A stretch of DNA of 64,000 bases, taken from positions 26,331,608-26,395,607 of the forward strand of contig NC_088300.1 of the NCBI RefSeq assembly GCF_032854445.1, in the 5' to 3' direction. Positions 12,694 to 23,855 of the stretch are shown here, piece after piece. A program made the translations under genes and the position numbers. Origin of the DNA: Liolophura sinensis. Taxonomy: Eukaryota > Mollusca > Polyplacophora > Chitonida > Chitonidae. The notes beneath the pieces were generated by a model that was given only the letters and a program-made list of their open reading frames with translations, was not told the DNA's origin and did not search any database. Position 1 is the stretch's first letter; the number at the start of each line of letters is the position of its first letter.

Positions 12694-15600
12694 TCAAAGA
12701 GCCGTTGAGTCCGTTTTCGGGGTACTGCTGCCATTGTTTTTGGATGAGGATGACGAGAACTTCTCTCTTAACAAATTACACGTTCTCCTGTTAAGACAGA
12801 ATGCAACGAATATGAAGAGGCCCTGACAGCCGGTTAAAATGACAAACAGGTATTCCAGATAAATGGAGCCTTTGATCTCCTGGACGAAGGCGAATATCCA
12901 GGTGAATCCCATCAAGACGGACAGACGGAAGTAGATACTCACGTGACGCCTGTTCGAATTGTGCGTAGAGTTTTTCATGTTCGGTATATTTCGGATCGAC
13001 AGGACGGTTCTGATAAAGAAAAATACGTTGCAGAGTAACACAAGGCAAATCGGCGCTGAAAACGAAACGCCCTGAACGATAGGACTGAGTATGAAACAAT
13101 TTGCTCCACCGTAACCTGTTTCATTTCCACTGCTTGTTATCAAGTGATACGCCAGGCAGGCAACAACGATCGAAAGCGAAGCGAGGTTCGCTCCAAGAGA
13201 GAATCGCACAAGGGTAGTTCGCTCCGTAATACTGTGATGACGACTTGCCAAAAGATTTGTGAATACTGTGTACATATGGTAGGCGCAAATGGCCATCCAT
13301 GCAAACGTAGCCATCCAGAAGTAGTGGGTTAGGATACCCATAATCTGACAAACCACGACACTGTCTGCTACGGAATTTCCCACCAAGAAAATTAGCTGTG
13401 CCAGAAACAAATGGAATACCAAAGCCATTGTGTTCTTCCCAGGAAGTGTCCTTAACTTCGGCAATATAGAATATATCACAAAGGTTAAAAACAAGGCTAC
13501 AAGAGACACAACGGTACAAGCGAATGAGACGATCCCTAAAATCTTTCTTTCTTGGGATAACTTGGCAGAAGGGCTCCTTACTCTAGATGTGGTGTTCGCG
13601 ATGTTCGCGATCCTATCCAAAACGTCGATGCATACATTCACTTGATCTCCGCAAACATAGTAATCAGAGGTGTTTACTTGGATCGTGTTACCAGAAAAAG
13701 ATATTTCATTTCTATCTTCATCTACGGTAAACGTTGAGTGGGTCATGTTGTAGACAACGTATGGGCAGTCGAGAATCGTTTCGATGTCGGTATATTCAAT
13801 AGCTTTGAAGCATTGCACATCGCATTCTTCACTTCCATAGCGAAAGACATTGCGTTCATCCCAGAAAGATCGACGATTGCCGACAGATAAAGATGAATCG
13901 TTGGTGGTGACACGACATGCTGAGGGCTCGGGGTAGAGGGTCACAGCTGAGTTGGCCGAGTCGATTACCCATGGTTTAGTTTGCAAACTCCTCAGTCTTT
14001 GCTCAAAGAGAAGTGAACTTTTATTCGAGGATGAGACCACACGACCTTCTACAAGCAGGCTATGGAACCTTTGCTGCGCTGGCATGGCCAGTTGTTCTGA
14101 TGACTTCACGAAAACAGTCAGCGTAATCGGTACAAACACATACGGCGCATACTCGGAAATCACTTCCCGGACGAGCTGCTCATAGGTGCTGCTGATGTTT
14201 AACCAATCTAAGATGGGCTGTTCCTTACTAGTTGTCATGGTGACGCTGAATGAGTAACCCAGCCATTGGGCAGCTGAGAACCTCGGCGAGCATACGTTGT
14301 TCACCATCAGCCGTCTGTTAGAACACTCCGTCTTTTTACAAATACCCTACAAAGTATAAATGACAGAAACAAAGAAAGTTGACCTCATTGAAGATCTTTA
14401 AAAGAAATGAGATAGATGAAATGTTATTCACGTGTCGTTAAAATATAATGCTGGTGAATCCTCATCCATTCAGTGGAACGAATTGTTCAAAAATGAGCTT
14501 TCATATTTGATTATTTATTTACTTTAGCCTATTATATAAGATGCGCGCTTTCATCAAACACATTTTTACAAAGCCATTATGTAAAAATTTTCTCCCCCCG
14601 CAATCATACTCCTCACAGCACAACGCCCCTCTCTATGGTCACTTTACATCACTGTCACCACTAGACGAGCTTGACCTTTGGACCATGTGCGACACTGGTT
14701 TAGGTTTTGCTTCATCACTGGTGTACTCAAGCGAAACTACATGTATTTAATCAGCATTCATCAATTAGGTTGCTCCAGGTGTTGGTCGTAATCATGTTGT
14801 GTATACTTTAGATAAACTGAACGCGTGTGTATTAAGTATTATTATGAAAGAAGGTTGAGGCAGAGCTTCTTGTGTTTTCTGACGTCTCTTCCTTCTGCAT
14901 CACCGTGACCCCAGTGACCTCAGCTTTGTTCAAGATTTATGTACAACATTTGTTAGTGGTGGCATCGATGTAAAACGAATGTTAGAGAGCGGCGCATGGG
15001 CTGTAAGGAGTATGCGCTGGGATTCCTAGAGGTTGTCTTGGAATCTTTCCATTCACATTTTCTAAACGTTTTTATTTATTTATTTATTTATTATTTATTA
15101 TTTATTTATGTGAATTAATTAACTCTTGCACTTATACAACTTTCTAAGCGAAAGAAACTGATGTATAAAAAATAAACCATGCATTGTTGCCAGAACTAGA
15201 TTCGATCTTGCAACCTCATTTGTCATCGATCTGCTGCTAGCGAAAATAACTCTTAAGGCGACTGGGCCGAAAGGGCCATATAAACGATTTTTAGTTGATG
15301 ACTGTCAACTGTACACTAATTGGACATCAGGTAAATTGTAGCGAATGCGTTGTATCCATTGAATAGCTATTAACCGCGTTAGCCTGCAGACTAGTTTCAG
15401 CTTACGGTCCTGCTACGTTGTGAGTCCGCTTGTGACTTGACGTTGTGTAAACACTGGAGATATTTGCACTAATTCTTGTTTAACCTGACTGGTATTTTAT
15501 TCGCTTTTTAGCTTAAGCTTATTTGGACAAGCCGGGTAGAATTTGTAGGGGAAAAAACAACAGGTGTTTTCGGTTCTCGTTTTTTCTCGTTTTATCATCC

Positions 15601-18144
15601 ACCCAATTGCATTCTCACCCACACCTCGCACGACACATAACGGTGTATTTATATTTCCTCTTCATCGTTCGATTTGTTCAAATCATTTAGCCATTTTGAG
15701 TTTAGTTTAAGCATGTCACTAGCAGGTATATGCTGTTGGCGTTAGCATTTTTTTTACTTGTTTTACGCTGTACTGAATGGATGTTAGTACAAACAAGTAA
15801 TAACATCTAACGGGAAAGTCATCCACATGCTTCATTGTACTTTATCTGGTACTTTTTTATTTGTCTGCTGTTTTTTTTTTGCGTCATTATATGTTCAACC
15901 AGTCCTATCACTTTTATACGTAGTCGTTAGCAACAAAATCCCTGAAAGACAACTGATCCAGCCATAGGAGATGCCCTTTTGGCTTTGAAGCCAAGGCAAA
16001 TCCCTATACTTCATCCATAGAGACAACTTTATTCATAATTCAATTATTCATCATTGAATTCGTATCTGGTGTCGCAGTAATAAGCTTATTCTAACTTACT
16101 TTAAGATCACATTTCTTTGAATCACTGTCGCATTTTGTTAAAACCATGCATGTAGAACAGTTGTATGTAATAGTGATCTTTTATTTTAGTACAAAGAAAT
16201 CCACAAACGCACTATAAATATTACACATCAATGAGAGTTTCATTTATTTGTTCGGTGTTAAACTCTCTGCTGATGTACTTGTGACAGCTTGGTTTCAGTG
16301 GTGAGGTATCTGTAGTGCTGCCTCATTAGGATCAGGTCTCTCTAGTCTAATTACATTCTGGTACAGGAACATTACAGGAAAAAAGGTGGTTTTTTTTGGG
16401 AAATCTTCATAACGTATGTCGCCAGTGATGTCACACAACTCTTCTCCACCTCACTCATGTGACGTGTGCGTCTGCACCAAAATACGATTCTAACATAAAA
16501 ATACATATAAAAATACACGGCGACATACATGAGGACATGCACGTCGACATTCATGGGGACATACACGGCGACATTCATGGGGACATACACGGCGACATTC
16601 ATGGGGACATACACGGGCATGCATCGGGATAGACATGCCGACATACATGTGAACATACACGCCGATATACATGCGGACATACACGGCGACATACATGGGG
16701 ACATACACGGCGACATACACGGCGACATACATGGGGACATACATGGCGACACACACGGCGGCATACATGGGGACATGCATGTGCGCATACATGGGGACAT
16801 ACATGGCAACGTATATGGTGACATACACGAGGATATACATGGGGACATACAAGGAGACATAAAAGGGAACATACATGGAAACATGCCCATGTTGCCATCT
16901 ATATTTGACTGTATTTAACTCAGTATAAGAATCTATAAAAAAAACAGGAGCTTCTAAGTTATTTTTAGATACCGTGTAAAGCTGTATGGGTTCCAGCTAA
17001 GACCCGCTCGATGCTACGCATGAAATAAACATATGGAGCAAGTACTTACACTGAAGGGATCAAAGACCGTGCCAGCTTCGCATTTTGTTTGGTTGATCGT
17101 TGCGTCATCCAGCAAATCTTCCCTGTTGAAGTCCATCAGAACTGACAGTGGTTTGGGGATAAATTTTCGAGGCAGTGGACGGCAAAAGGGGAACCTTAGA
17201 GATAAATCCACCCCATCGCACTCCAGACAAAACACGTTCTGGTACCACCGGTCTTTGGCTTCTTCGGGCATCGTGTGGTGAATGTACCTAATGGGACTGT
17301 ACAAACTCTGGCAGAGCTGCTCCTTTGTTGCATTCCACTGAATCCAATTCCCGCTGTTGTTGCACGACCGAACCATATCAGAGACACAGAATCTGATGAT
17401 GTCGTCACTGGGGGGGTCGGCTGTTACATTGCAATTTCCTTCGCCCAAAACATACGCCCATAGCTCTGCTTTGCTAGAAAGTTGAGATAACTTCGGCGTG
17501 TATTTACAACTGACTTTGTTTCGCCATGCTTTAAAATTCTGGACGCGATGGCAGCGCGCACAGTACTCGTTCCTGAACGTGATGTTTGTCGTGGGGTCCA
17601 TCACCAGAGCAGCTTGTGTGATATCTGATAGGTCAGGTCTTTCACACTTGACTACATCGCCGTTCTCTTGACCATAACTCGGCGGACATCTGACCACAGC
17701 GAACAATGTACTGTGCTTTGGAAACGGTTGTGAACAAGACACAAAGCTGGATAGGTCCGGACTGTCTGAAATCTCCGAGGGTTCGAAGTACTTGTCCAGG
17801 CAGCAATCGCCATACGAGAAACAACGTTCATCACAGTAACATTTCTTACACTCTGTACACTTCCAAGTCCCGTAGCTACCCAGCGAAGAGTTACACAATC
17901 TTGTCCTCCCACAGGAATAATCTACCTTACCTATAAGATACTCGGGAAAAGGATCTCTAGAAAAGTCACTGAAATCTACCCTCGCCTCGGAGACTCCTTC
18001 CGTAAACAAAACTGCGTACAACAACACAACGATCTGGATTTTAATGTAGACGACTGGGTAACTGATGAAACTGACTGGCAGAGCTTTAGCGCTGGACTTT
18101 CCTCGATGCTGTCCATTAGACGTCCGCGTCCCTGGCCGGTACAT
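12694..18144 (-). CDS. Somatomedin-B/Methuselah-like GPCR
   Basis: A seven-span receptor of the secretin/Methuselah type, expected at the plasma membrane. Exon 1 is 18144-17050 and exon 2 is 14346-12694. The donor AGT|GTAAGT and acceptor TTGTAG|GGT are both phase 0 and join FDPFS to GICKKTEC, restoring a Cys-rich stretch, for about 915 residues. The ATG at 18144 has A at -3; the frame stays open upstream without another ATG. A hydrophobic leader lies near residues 28-50. A somatomedin-B-like module follows at about 78-119 (CYCDERC, YGDCCLDKY). The rest of the ectodomain is rich in Cys and N-glycosylation sites. Seven membrane spans occupy about 635-885 in one exon, with a Ser-rich tail after them. 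I see no GPS autoproteolysis motif before the first span, which favours a Methuselah-like receptor over a classical adhesion GPCR. The ligand is unknown. Confidence 0.85.
14347..17049 (-). other. Intron of the GPCR gene
   Basis: This 2.7-kb intron lies between the ectodomain and membrane-domain exons. It contains T/A-rich simple sequence near 15070-15110 and the minisatellite at about 16500-16880. A degraded tRNA-SINE relic lies near 15165-15240. No further exon is needed, because the phases join directly. Confidence 0.75.
16498..16882. repeat. 12-bp minisatellite in GPCR intron
   Basis: It is a long array of imperfect 12-base units alternating between GACATACACGGC and GACATACATGGG types, often paired into 24-base units, with degraded edges. 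The unit length is a multiple of three and lacks stop codons in most frames, so long open frames appear on both strands. Their products are monotonous His/Asp/Ile or Met/Cys/Pro repeats and are not considered real proteins. Confidence 0.85.
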
Positions 18145-18220
18145 TGTTCTGAAAAGTATCTGTCTTACGAGAGCGATCACCGAGAATGCAGCACTGTTGT
18201 AACGGCCCCTCTTTTGGCTA

Positions 18221-18227
18221 TTATATA
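18221..18227 (-). promoter_or_regulatory. Possible TATA box of GPCR gene
   Basis: TATATAA on the minus strand lies 77-83 bases upstream of the chosen ATG at 18144. It would place a start site near 18195 and a short 5' leader. The assignment rests on position and sequence only. Confidence 0.3.
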
Positions 18228-21200
18228 CTATTTAGTCCTAACCTATACTGCCTGTACGTTGACTCTGTGGGTGAGTACAACCACACAGGCACACACTTGC
18301 ATACGTGTGCCGCTGGTTTTTACCGTACCCGTCTCTGTTAAATAAGCTTTGACATGAGCTCATTCAGAAAAAACTTGGCAAGAGGCGTTTAACTTCAAAT
18401 CGCGACAACCCAGTCTCAATTAATGTAAGATCAGGTTTGTCACAATGGCAATAGAAGAGAGGTGTAAATACCGGCTGAACCAATGGGGTGCCCGCCTTGT
18501 TCCTTGAACCAGGAAAACATCTACGTACGAACAAACGTAATAATTTTTTGTTTTGCTTATTCGCTAATGGCATCGTCGGATCCAGAATGATGTGAGGCGT
18601 ATTTGGCATCTCACACTCGCTTACTGTCGTCACTGCAGACACACCTTTCCGACGATGAGGGATGCTTACCGATAACCTTTAGGACATATAAAAAAATCTG
18701 CAGACAGATAGCTCTTTATCTTAAGGCTCTGTTAAATATTGACCAAAGCATGCAACATGCGAACAATTTACAGATTTCGCCCATGCAGGATAAAAACGTT
18801 TTGTTCAAAAGATAGTAAATCTCTCATCACTAAAGTGGGGTATTAATATATTATTAAAGCCTTAAGTGTTGAAGCACACTTGATAAAGAACCCGTATCAC
18901 TCAAATAATGCGGAACGCACTTTGAATAATTAATGAAAAGAACTAAAGGGTGCTTATTTATATCTTTAAAATCACATAAACTATATATTTAACCTTTGCA
19001 TAAATAAATAAATAATGTTCAGAGGGCATTTCATTTAACGGCTAGTAATTCTTTAAACTGCACATCTTGTGTGTGTTTTTCTTTTCTTTTTCTTTTGCGT
19101 TCACTAGCATTTGTTTTATATCTACAACCGTAAAATCTGCCATTTGTATACCAGTGGGTCAATTTCCGCCAGTCGTTAAAGGTGGAGGATCGGACTTTTT
19201 TCGCTTAAAGTTTGGCTTAAATGTTTTTCAGTTTAAAAAAAGCTCCTCAACGGCTAAATATAATAAGGAATAAGAGTACCTCACATTTCATGGTACAGAA
19301 CACCATGTATACGCTTATGAGGATAGCGCTTATGTACGAAATTGGTAAATAACAATTATACGTGTCAAGATTTCTCTTCTTACAACAACAGGTATTAACT
19401 ATATTCCAACTGTTTAATCAAGGAATAAAATCCCCTGTGGGATATTGATTTCCACCATTAGGGTATTTGACCTTTGTCTCCGAAGTGAAAATATCTTTAC
19501 CATCTCTACACCTTCAATTACACTGGAAATCCTGAACTATTTGAAGCTGGAGGTAAATTATCCATGTTTTAATAAGCGCACTATGCACACAATGCACTAA
19601 TCCACACGAGGCAGCGTCACAGAAACCTTGAGGTCACATACAATGTCAAGAGAAATAATAACATATCCAACATCACACTTATCATGGTTTCCGCTGACGT
19701 CACTTAAAACGTTAGGTAGGGGTGTAAGGGAAGTTTAAAGTCAACAGAGACAGTGGCTGCATAACTGCAACAAAGAGAAAACGGCAGAACAATTGCGATA
19801 GCAAATCGGGTGTTTATAATTGTTACATTCGGTGAATAATGATCAAAAGTTCAAAAATACATACTAGTATTTTAAATAAAGTCATTTTCTTTTGGCAGAT
19901 GAAATGTACATGTACTTTGAGCGATAGTGACTTCTTTTGCAATCTTCATTTGTTCTTCATTAGTTTCGTAGAATGCTTTGACTCATACTTGGTCGATCTT
20001 TCAGATTTCCAATGGGCTTCTGAGGCGGCTAATAGATTACAGTGTTTCCAACTATACAGCCTATTCCATTCCATTAGACGCCTATCCTGCTGTAAACGAT
20101 ATAATGGCGACAAGGTTTTATAATTTATAATATGAGAGTAAATCCTTAAAATGATGTCTGATATAAAAACAAGTCTTCAACAAAACTTAGCATTTTAAGA
20201 CGAATTCACAAAAACTTTATCGCTATTTTAAACATAGTGTTAAAATCTATCTTCTCCTTGTTAATTGTACAAGGCTGATTGCATAAGGGTGACACATGTT
20301 ACACGCCAGGCCACTCGAGGAATCTTTTATATTTATTCATTCATTCATCAATCAATTCCCCACCTTCCAACACCACATTTTCCTGCCACTATTGCCCTGG
20401 TTTGATTAATTCATTTATTTTTACCATATTTTGCAGACTAATGATGTTTTTATTGGGTTTAGTTACATTGAAGTTGATTAACCTGGACAAAATACATACA
20501 TCCTCTTTCTATGATGATAACTGTCAAGCATCCAACTTCTTATGTAACTGTTGTATAAGACATCTCTGACTATCTAAATCACACTTCTGGCCGTCGACGA
20601 GTAAAACAATATCCGGCATGTCTAATATTCGATGAGTAAAATCGAGTACATTTTCCACAACACTTTTTGTTTAAACTTTGAAAGGCCCTAGTATAAAGCA
20701 AGAAAAGGTATAAAAATATCTGAGTTACGCTTTTATTGCAATAAAGTTCATATCTCAGCTTTACCATAATTCTGTATTCGTGTAAAGGATAACAACTGCA
20801 GAATTGAAGTTGTCTTATTTACTCTATAAAAACTTAATAAAAATGTGCACCTTCCAATACCTGTACACGTTTCTCTGTCAGTGAGTGTCTAATATAAAAT
20901 GTGCAGTTGAAATGTTTTGGATTGGTTTATCTTTACGTTGTATAATGTTCGTAGGCTTGCTCTCCATCATTTTTACAACATGAATACACTGTAATGAAGA
21001 GGTAAACAACTTACAAAAGTGCAAGCCATAAAATTAAGAATATTAAATTTTAGTTGAGTCCACTTATTAAAATAAGCTTTTGAAACTGTATTACAAGTCA
21101 TACTTGATAACACATACAAATCTCACAGTCATACCTGATAATGCATTTAAATACATGGTTTGTTTAACTCATAGTCAAATGTGATAACGCATGAAAAGAC

Positions 21201-21255
21201 ATGGCTGTTTACCTCATAGTTATATATTTCATTATACATGAGCGCAAATACATGA

Positions 21256-21558
21256 GGACTGGCCCCGCTAGCACAGTTGGTAGCGCGTCCGCTTAGGGAG
21301 CAATAGATCCAGGGTCAATCCTGGGTCGAGTCACACCTAAGACTTTAAAAGAGGAAGTTGTAACTTGGCGTTCAGAATGAAGGGGATACTCGGGTAGGCG
21401 GCTTACTTGCCTCCGATAAGCAGACTAGTTACAAGAGCGATGGAAGGAAATCCGTCCTGCACCAAGGGAGCACATTACATGCACTCTAAGGATTCTTTCG
21501 TCGTCATATGACTGGCAAATTGTTGAGTACGACGTTAAACTCCGAGCACTCACTCACT
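21256..21558 (+). mobile_element. SINE-B, complete copy with TSD
   Basis: A tRNA-derived head with an A box (TAGCACAGTTGG) and a B-box-like GGGTCAATCCTGG leads into a body without coding capacity. The tail reads TTGTTGAGTACGACGTTAAACTC followed by a CACT repeat. Perfect 11-base direct repeats (CAAATACATGA) flank it at 21245-21255 and 21559-21569, so both ends are defined and insertion by retroposition is supported. It shares ordered words with the copy at 8118. Confidence 0.85.
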
Positions 21559-21960
21559 CAAATACATGATGTGCTATGCTCACAATCTTCAAAGAAACTA
21601 GTCTTTTGGAACAGCGCTTCGAATTCAAGTTGTTCCATGTGCAACAGCTTAGTCTTATGTTGTAGAAGGCGGCTGTTTGTTGGAATCTATGCGTTGAAAC
21701 AGACATTCGTATGCCAGCCGTCAACCAATAAGGACGTTCCATTTCAATAATCGCAAGGCCAATTCCCAAAACGGCGTATAACACAAACCAACAAAGAAAG
21801 TACGCAAAATACCAAAATAGGACATAATCATACAAAGATAAGCAGTCAACAATTTTCACTGATGTTGAAAAGATGCAAGGTATGCTCTACGCGACTACGT
21901 GAAATCAGTATTCAATGTACCATGCTAGAATCTTATTTGAATTAGGTTACAATCGGATTG

Positions 21961-22215
21961 GGGCCTCCGTGGCTCAGTCGGTTAGCGCTCTAGCGCAGCG
22001 TAATGACCCAGGAGTTTCTCACCAATGCGGTCGCTGTGAGTTGAAGTCCAGCACATGCTGGCTTCCTCTCCGGCCGGACGTGGGAAGGTCTGCAGCAACC
22101 TGCGGATGGTCGTGGGTTTCCCCCGGGCTCTCCACCATAATGCTGGTCGCCGTCGTATAAGTGAAATATTCTTGAGTACGGCGTAAAACACCAATCAAAT
22201 AAATAAATAAATAAA
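21961..22215 (+). mobile_element. SINE-A, complete copy with TSD
   Basis: This is the reference copy of the commonest repeat here. The tRNA-like head has an A box (TGGCTCAGTCGG) and a B-box-like GTGAGTTGAAGTCC. The body carries 'gcggatggtcgtgggtttcc' and the 3' part 'gtcgtataagtgaaatattc', ending in (AAAT)n. The flanks are a 14-base direct repeat with one mismatch (TTACAATCGGATTG at 21947-21960; TTACCATCGGATTG at 22216-22229). The length of 255 bases and the intact ends indicate a fairly recent insertion. Confidence 0.9.
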
Positions 22216-23785
22216 TTACCATCGGATTGTCTGAAATGTATTTCTATCCAAAAGGATCTACCACGCCAACCGATGTTCAGTTAGCAGGGCATGTTGACCT
22301 GGAGGTGGAAACTGCAGCTGTACACGAACTGTACACGAACTATACAATGAGCTAAAGTTGACCATCAACTGTCTCTAAAAAGATCGTACGCCGGTCATTG
22401 ATCATCAAAGTGCATGGAATCAGATGTACCTTGTCTGAGGTGTTAGTCTGAAACAGGAAGGACGTCTATTTACCTTCTCGATTCAAACTATTTAAAAGTT
22501 CTATTCTCGTTAGAACCGATGGTTTTACCGGTAGTTTTTGACGTCTTTAAAACTTCGAAGACTTAAGGATTCAGTGTATACCAAACTTGTTGGTGTTATG
22601 AAGGAAAGTGAAATTTTCTGTTAGACGACATAAACAGGTGCGCTACGCTCAACGTACTAAGTATATAGTTCGGCTAAATGGGTAAAGATTGCAATGGTTG
22701 TTATACATTTAGCTGTGTAAATTGTCACTGTAAAACTATTTTAACAATTTAACAAAAGAGTGCAATACAAAGAGCAGAGTGTAAAGTCAATCGAACATTT
22801 GAACACTTTTACGTCAGATAATGGGAGATAACTCGATCAGCCACATAGTATGTATTCAATGCTGATTGAGCTAAACGCAGTGTACCTTTATGTCCATTAA
22901 TAGAACAGTAACACATACTTTTATTATTCTATAGCCATTGCAATAAGAATCTAGATTGGTAACAATGCATATAATGAGAAGTTACCAATGAATAATTACT
23001 GATGTACGAACTATGAACGAATTTTTTTGTTTTGCATTTCCTTGATGCGCATACAGCAAATTCAAACTCAGGTACAACATAATGATATGAAGTAGGATAA
23101 CAAACACTGATAGTGACTGTAGTAAAGAGGATAATTGCGTTACAGATTCAGACACAGATATTTGGATTTATTCATTTATTTATTTCGTTGATACAACTGT
23201 GACAGATATGAGACTGATCGTCAGAAGTCCTGAAAGCTCTAAAATATTCTCCATGTGGCAGAAAAAGTTTCCTAAAACCTGCGTCAATTTCAAACCTTTA
23301 AACATTAATCTGATGCCATTTAATCAGTAAGTCACGTCTTTACTTCAAGGTGGTTTACTCATGCAAGAAATTTTTAGTCAAGCAGTGAAAATGTGACCAT
23401 AACCATCTTTCAAACCTTGTTGGTGTACCTTTATATCATTCCCAGTTTGCCAGGATGATAGGGACCGATTTCAGTCACCCGAAGTCCGTATGAACCGGTA
23501 TTATGCATGGTGAACAATATTGTCAAATACATTGACTGTAAAACTGGTCTTCTCCCTATCATACCCCCCCCCCAACTCCACCGCCACTCACACACAATCT
23601 TTCTCAAAACGACTCAATGACCTCCCCCTAGGATGTCGCAATAGCAAGTCATATGAGTTGACCTGTACGCTGAATGGTTAGTTTATCAAATTACAGTATC
23701 TCTGGGTAGGGTAGCCTAGATTCTTTTCAGACTGATAGCCACAGGTACATACATACACAGACACTTCCTGAATGGAGAGCCTGTG

Positions 23786-23791
23786 TATATA
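23786..23791 (+). promoter_or_regulatory. Possible TATA box of LRR receptor 1
   Basis: TATATA lies 65-70 bases upstream of the ATG at 23856. The second receptor gene has a related but altered stretch (GTTTATCAGAGCT) in the same relative place, sharing the CAGAGCT word. This hints at a common core promoter ancestry. Confidence 0.35.
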
Positions 23792-23855
23792 CCAGAGCTA
23801 ATAAGTAAAAGAAGCGCATTTAGCCCGGAAAGGGTGATGTTAAATCCCTGAAAGA

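Larger units (their letters stand above)
18345..23700. other. Intergenic region
   Basis: It is AT-rich and no exon is recognised. The clear content is a SINE-B at 21256-21558 and a SINE-A at 21961-22215, both with target-site duplications. A C-rich run lies near 23562-23573. The short frames on both strands show no domain. Confidence 0.5.

Noticed and set aside
13500-13700. GPS/GAIN autoproteolysis site in the GPCR
   Set aside because: No HL(S/T)-type cleavage site and no GPS cysteine/tryptophan pattern before the first membrane span.
16372-16918. Overlapping open frames in the intronic minisatellite
   Set aside because: Low-complexity translation of a 12-bp repeat on both strands inside a well supported intron.
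21961-22050. tRNA gene
   Set aside because: A and B boxes are present, but the cloverleaf is not complete, and the segment continues into a SINE body with tail and target-site duplication.
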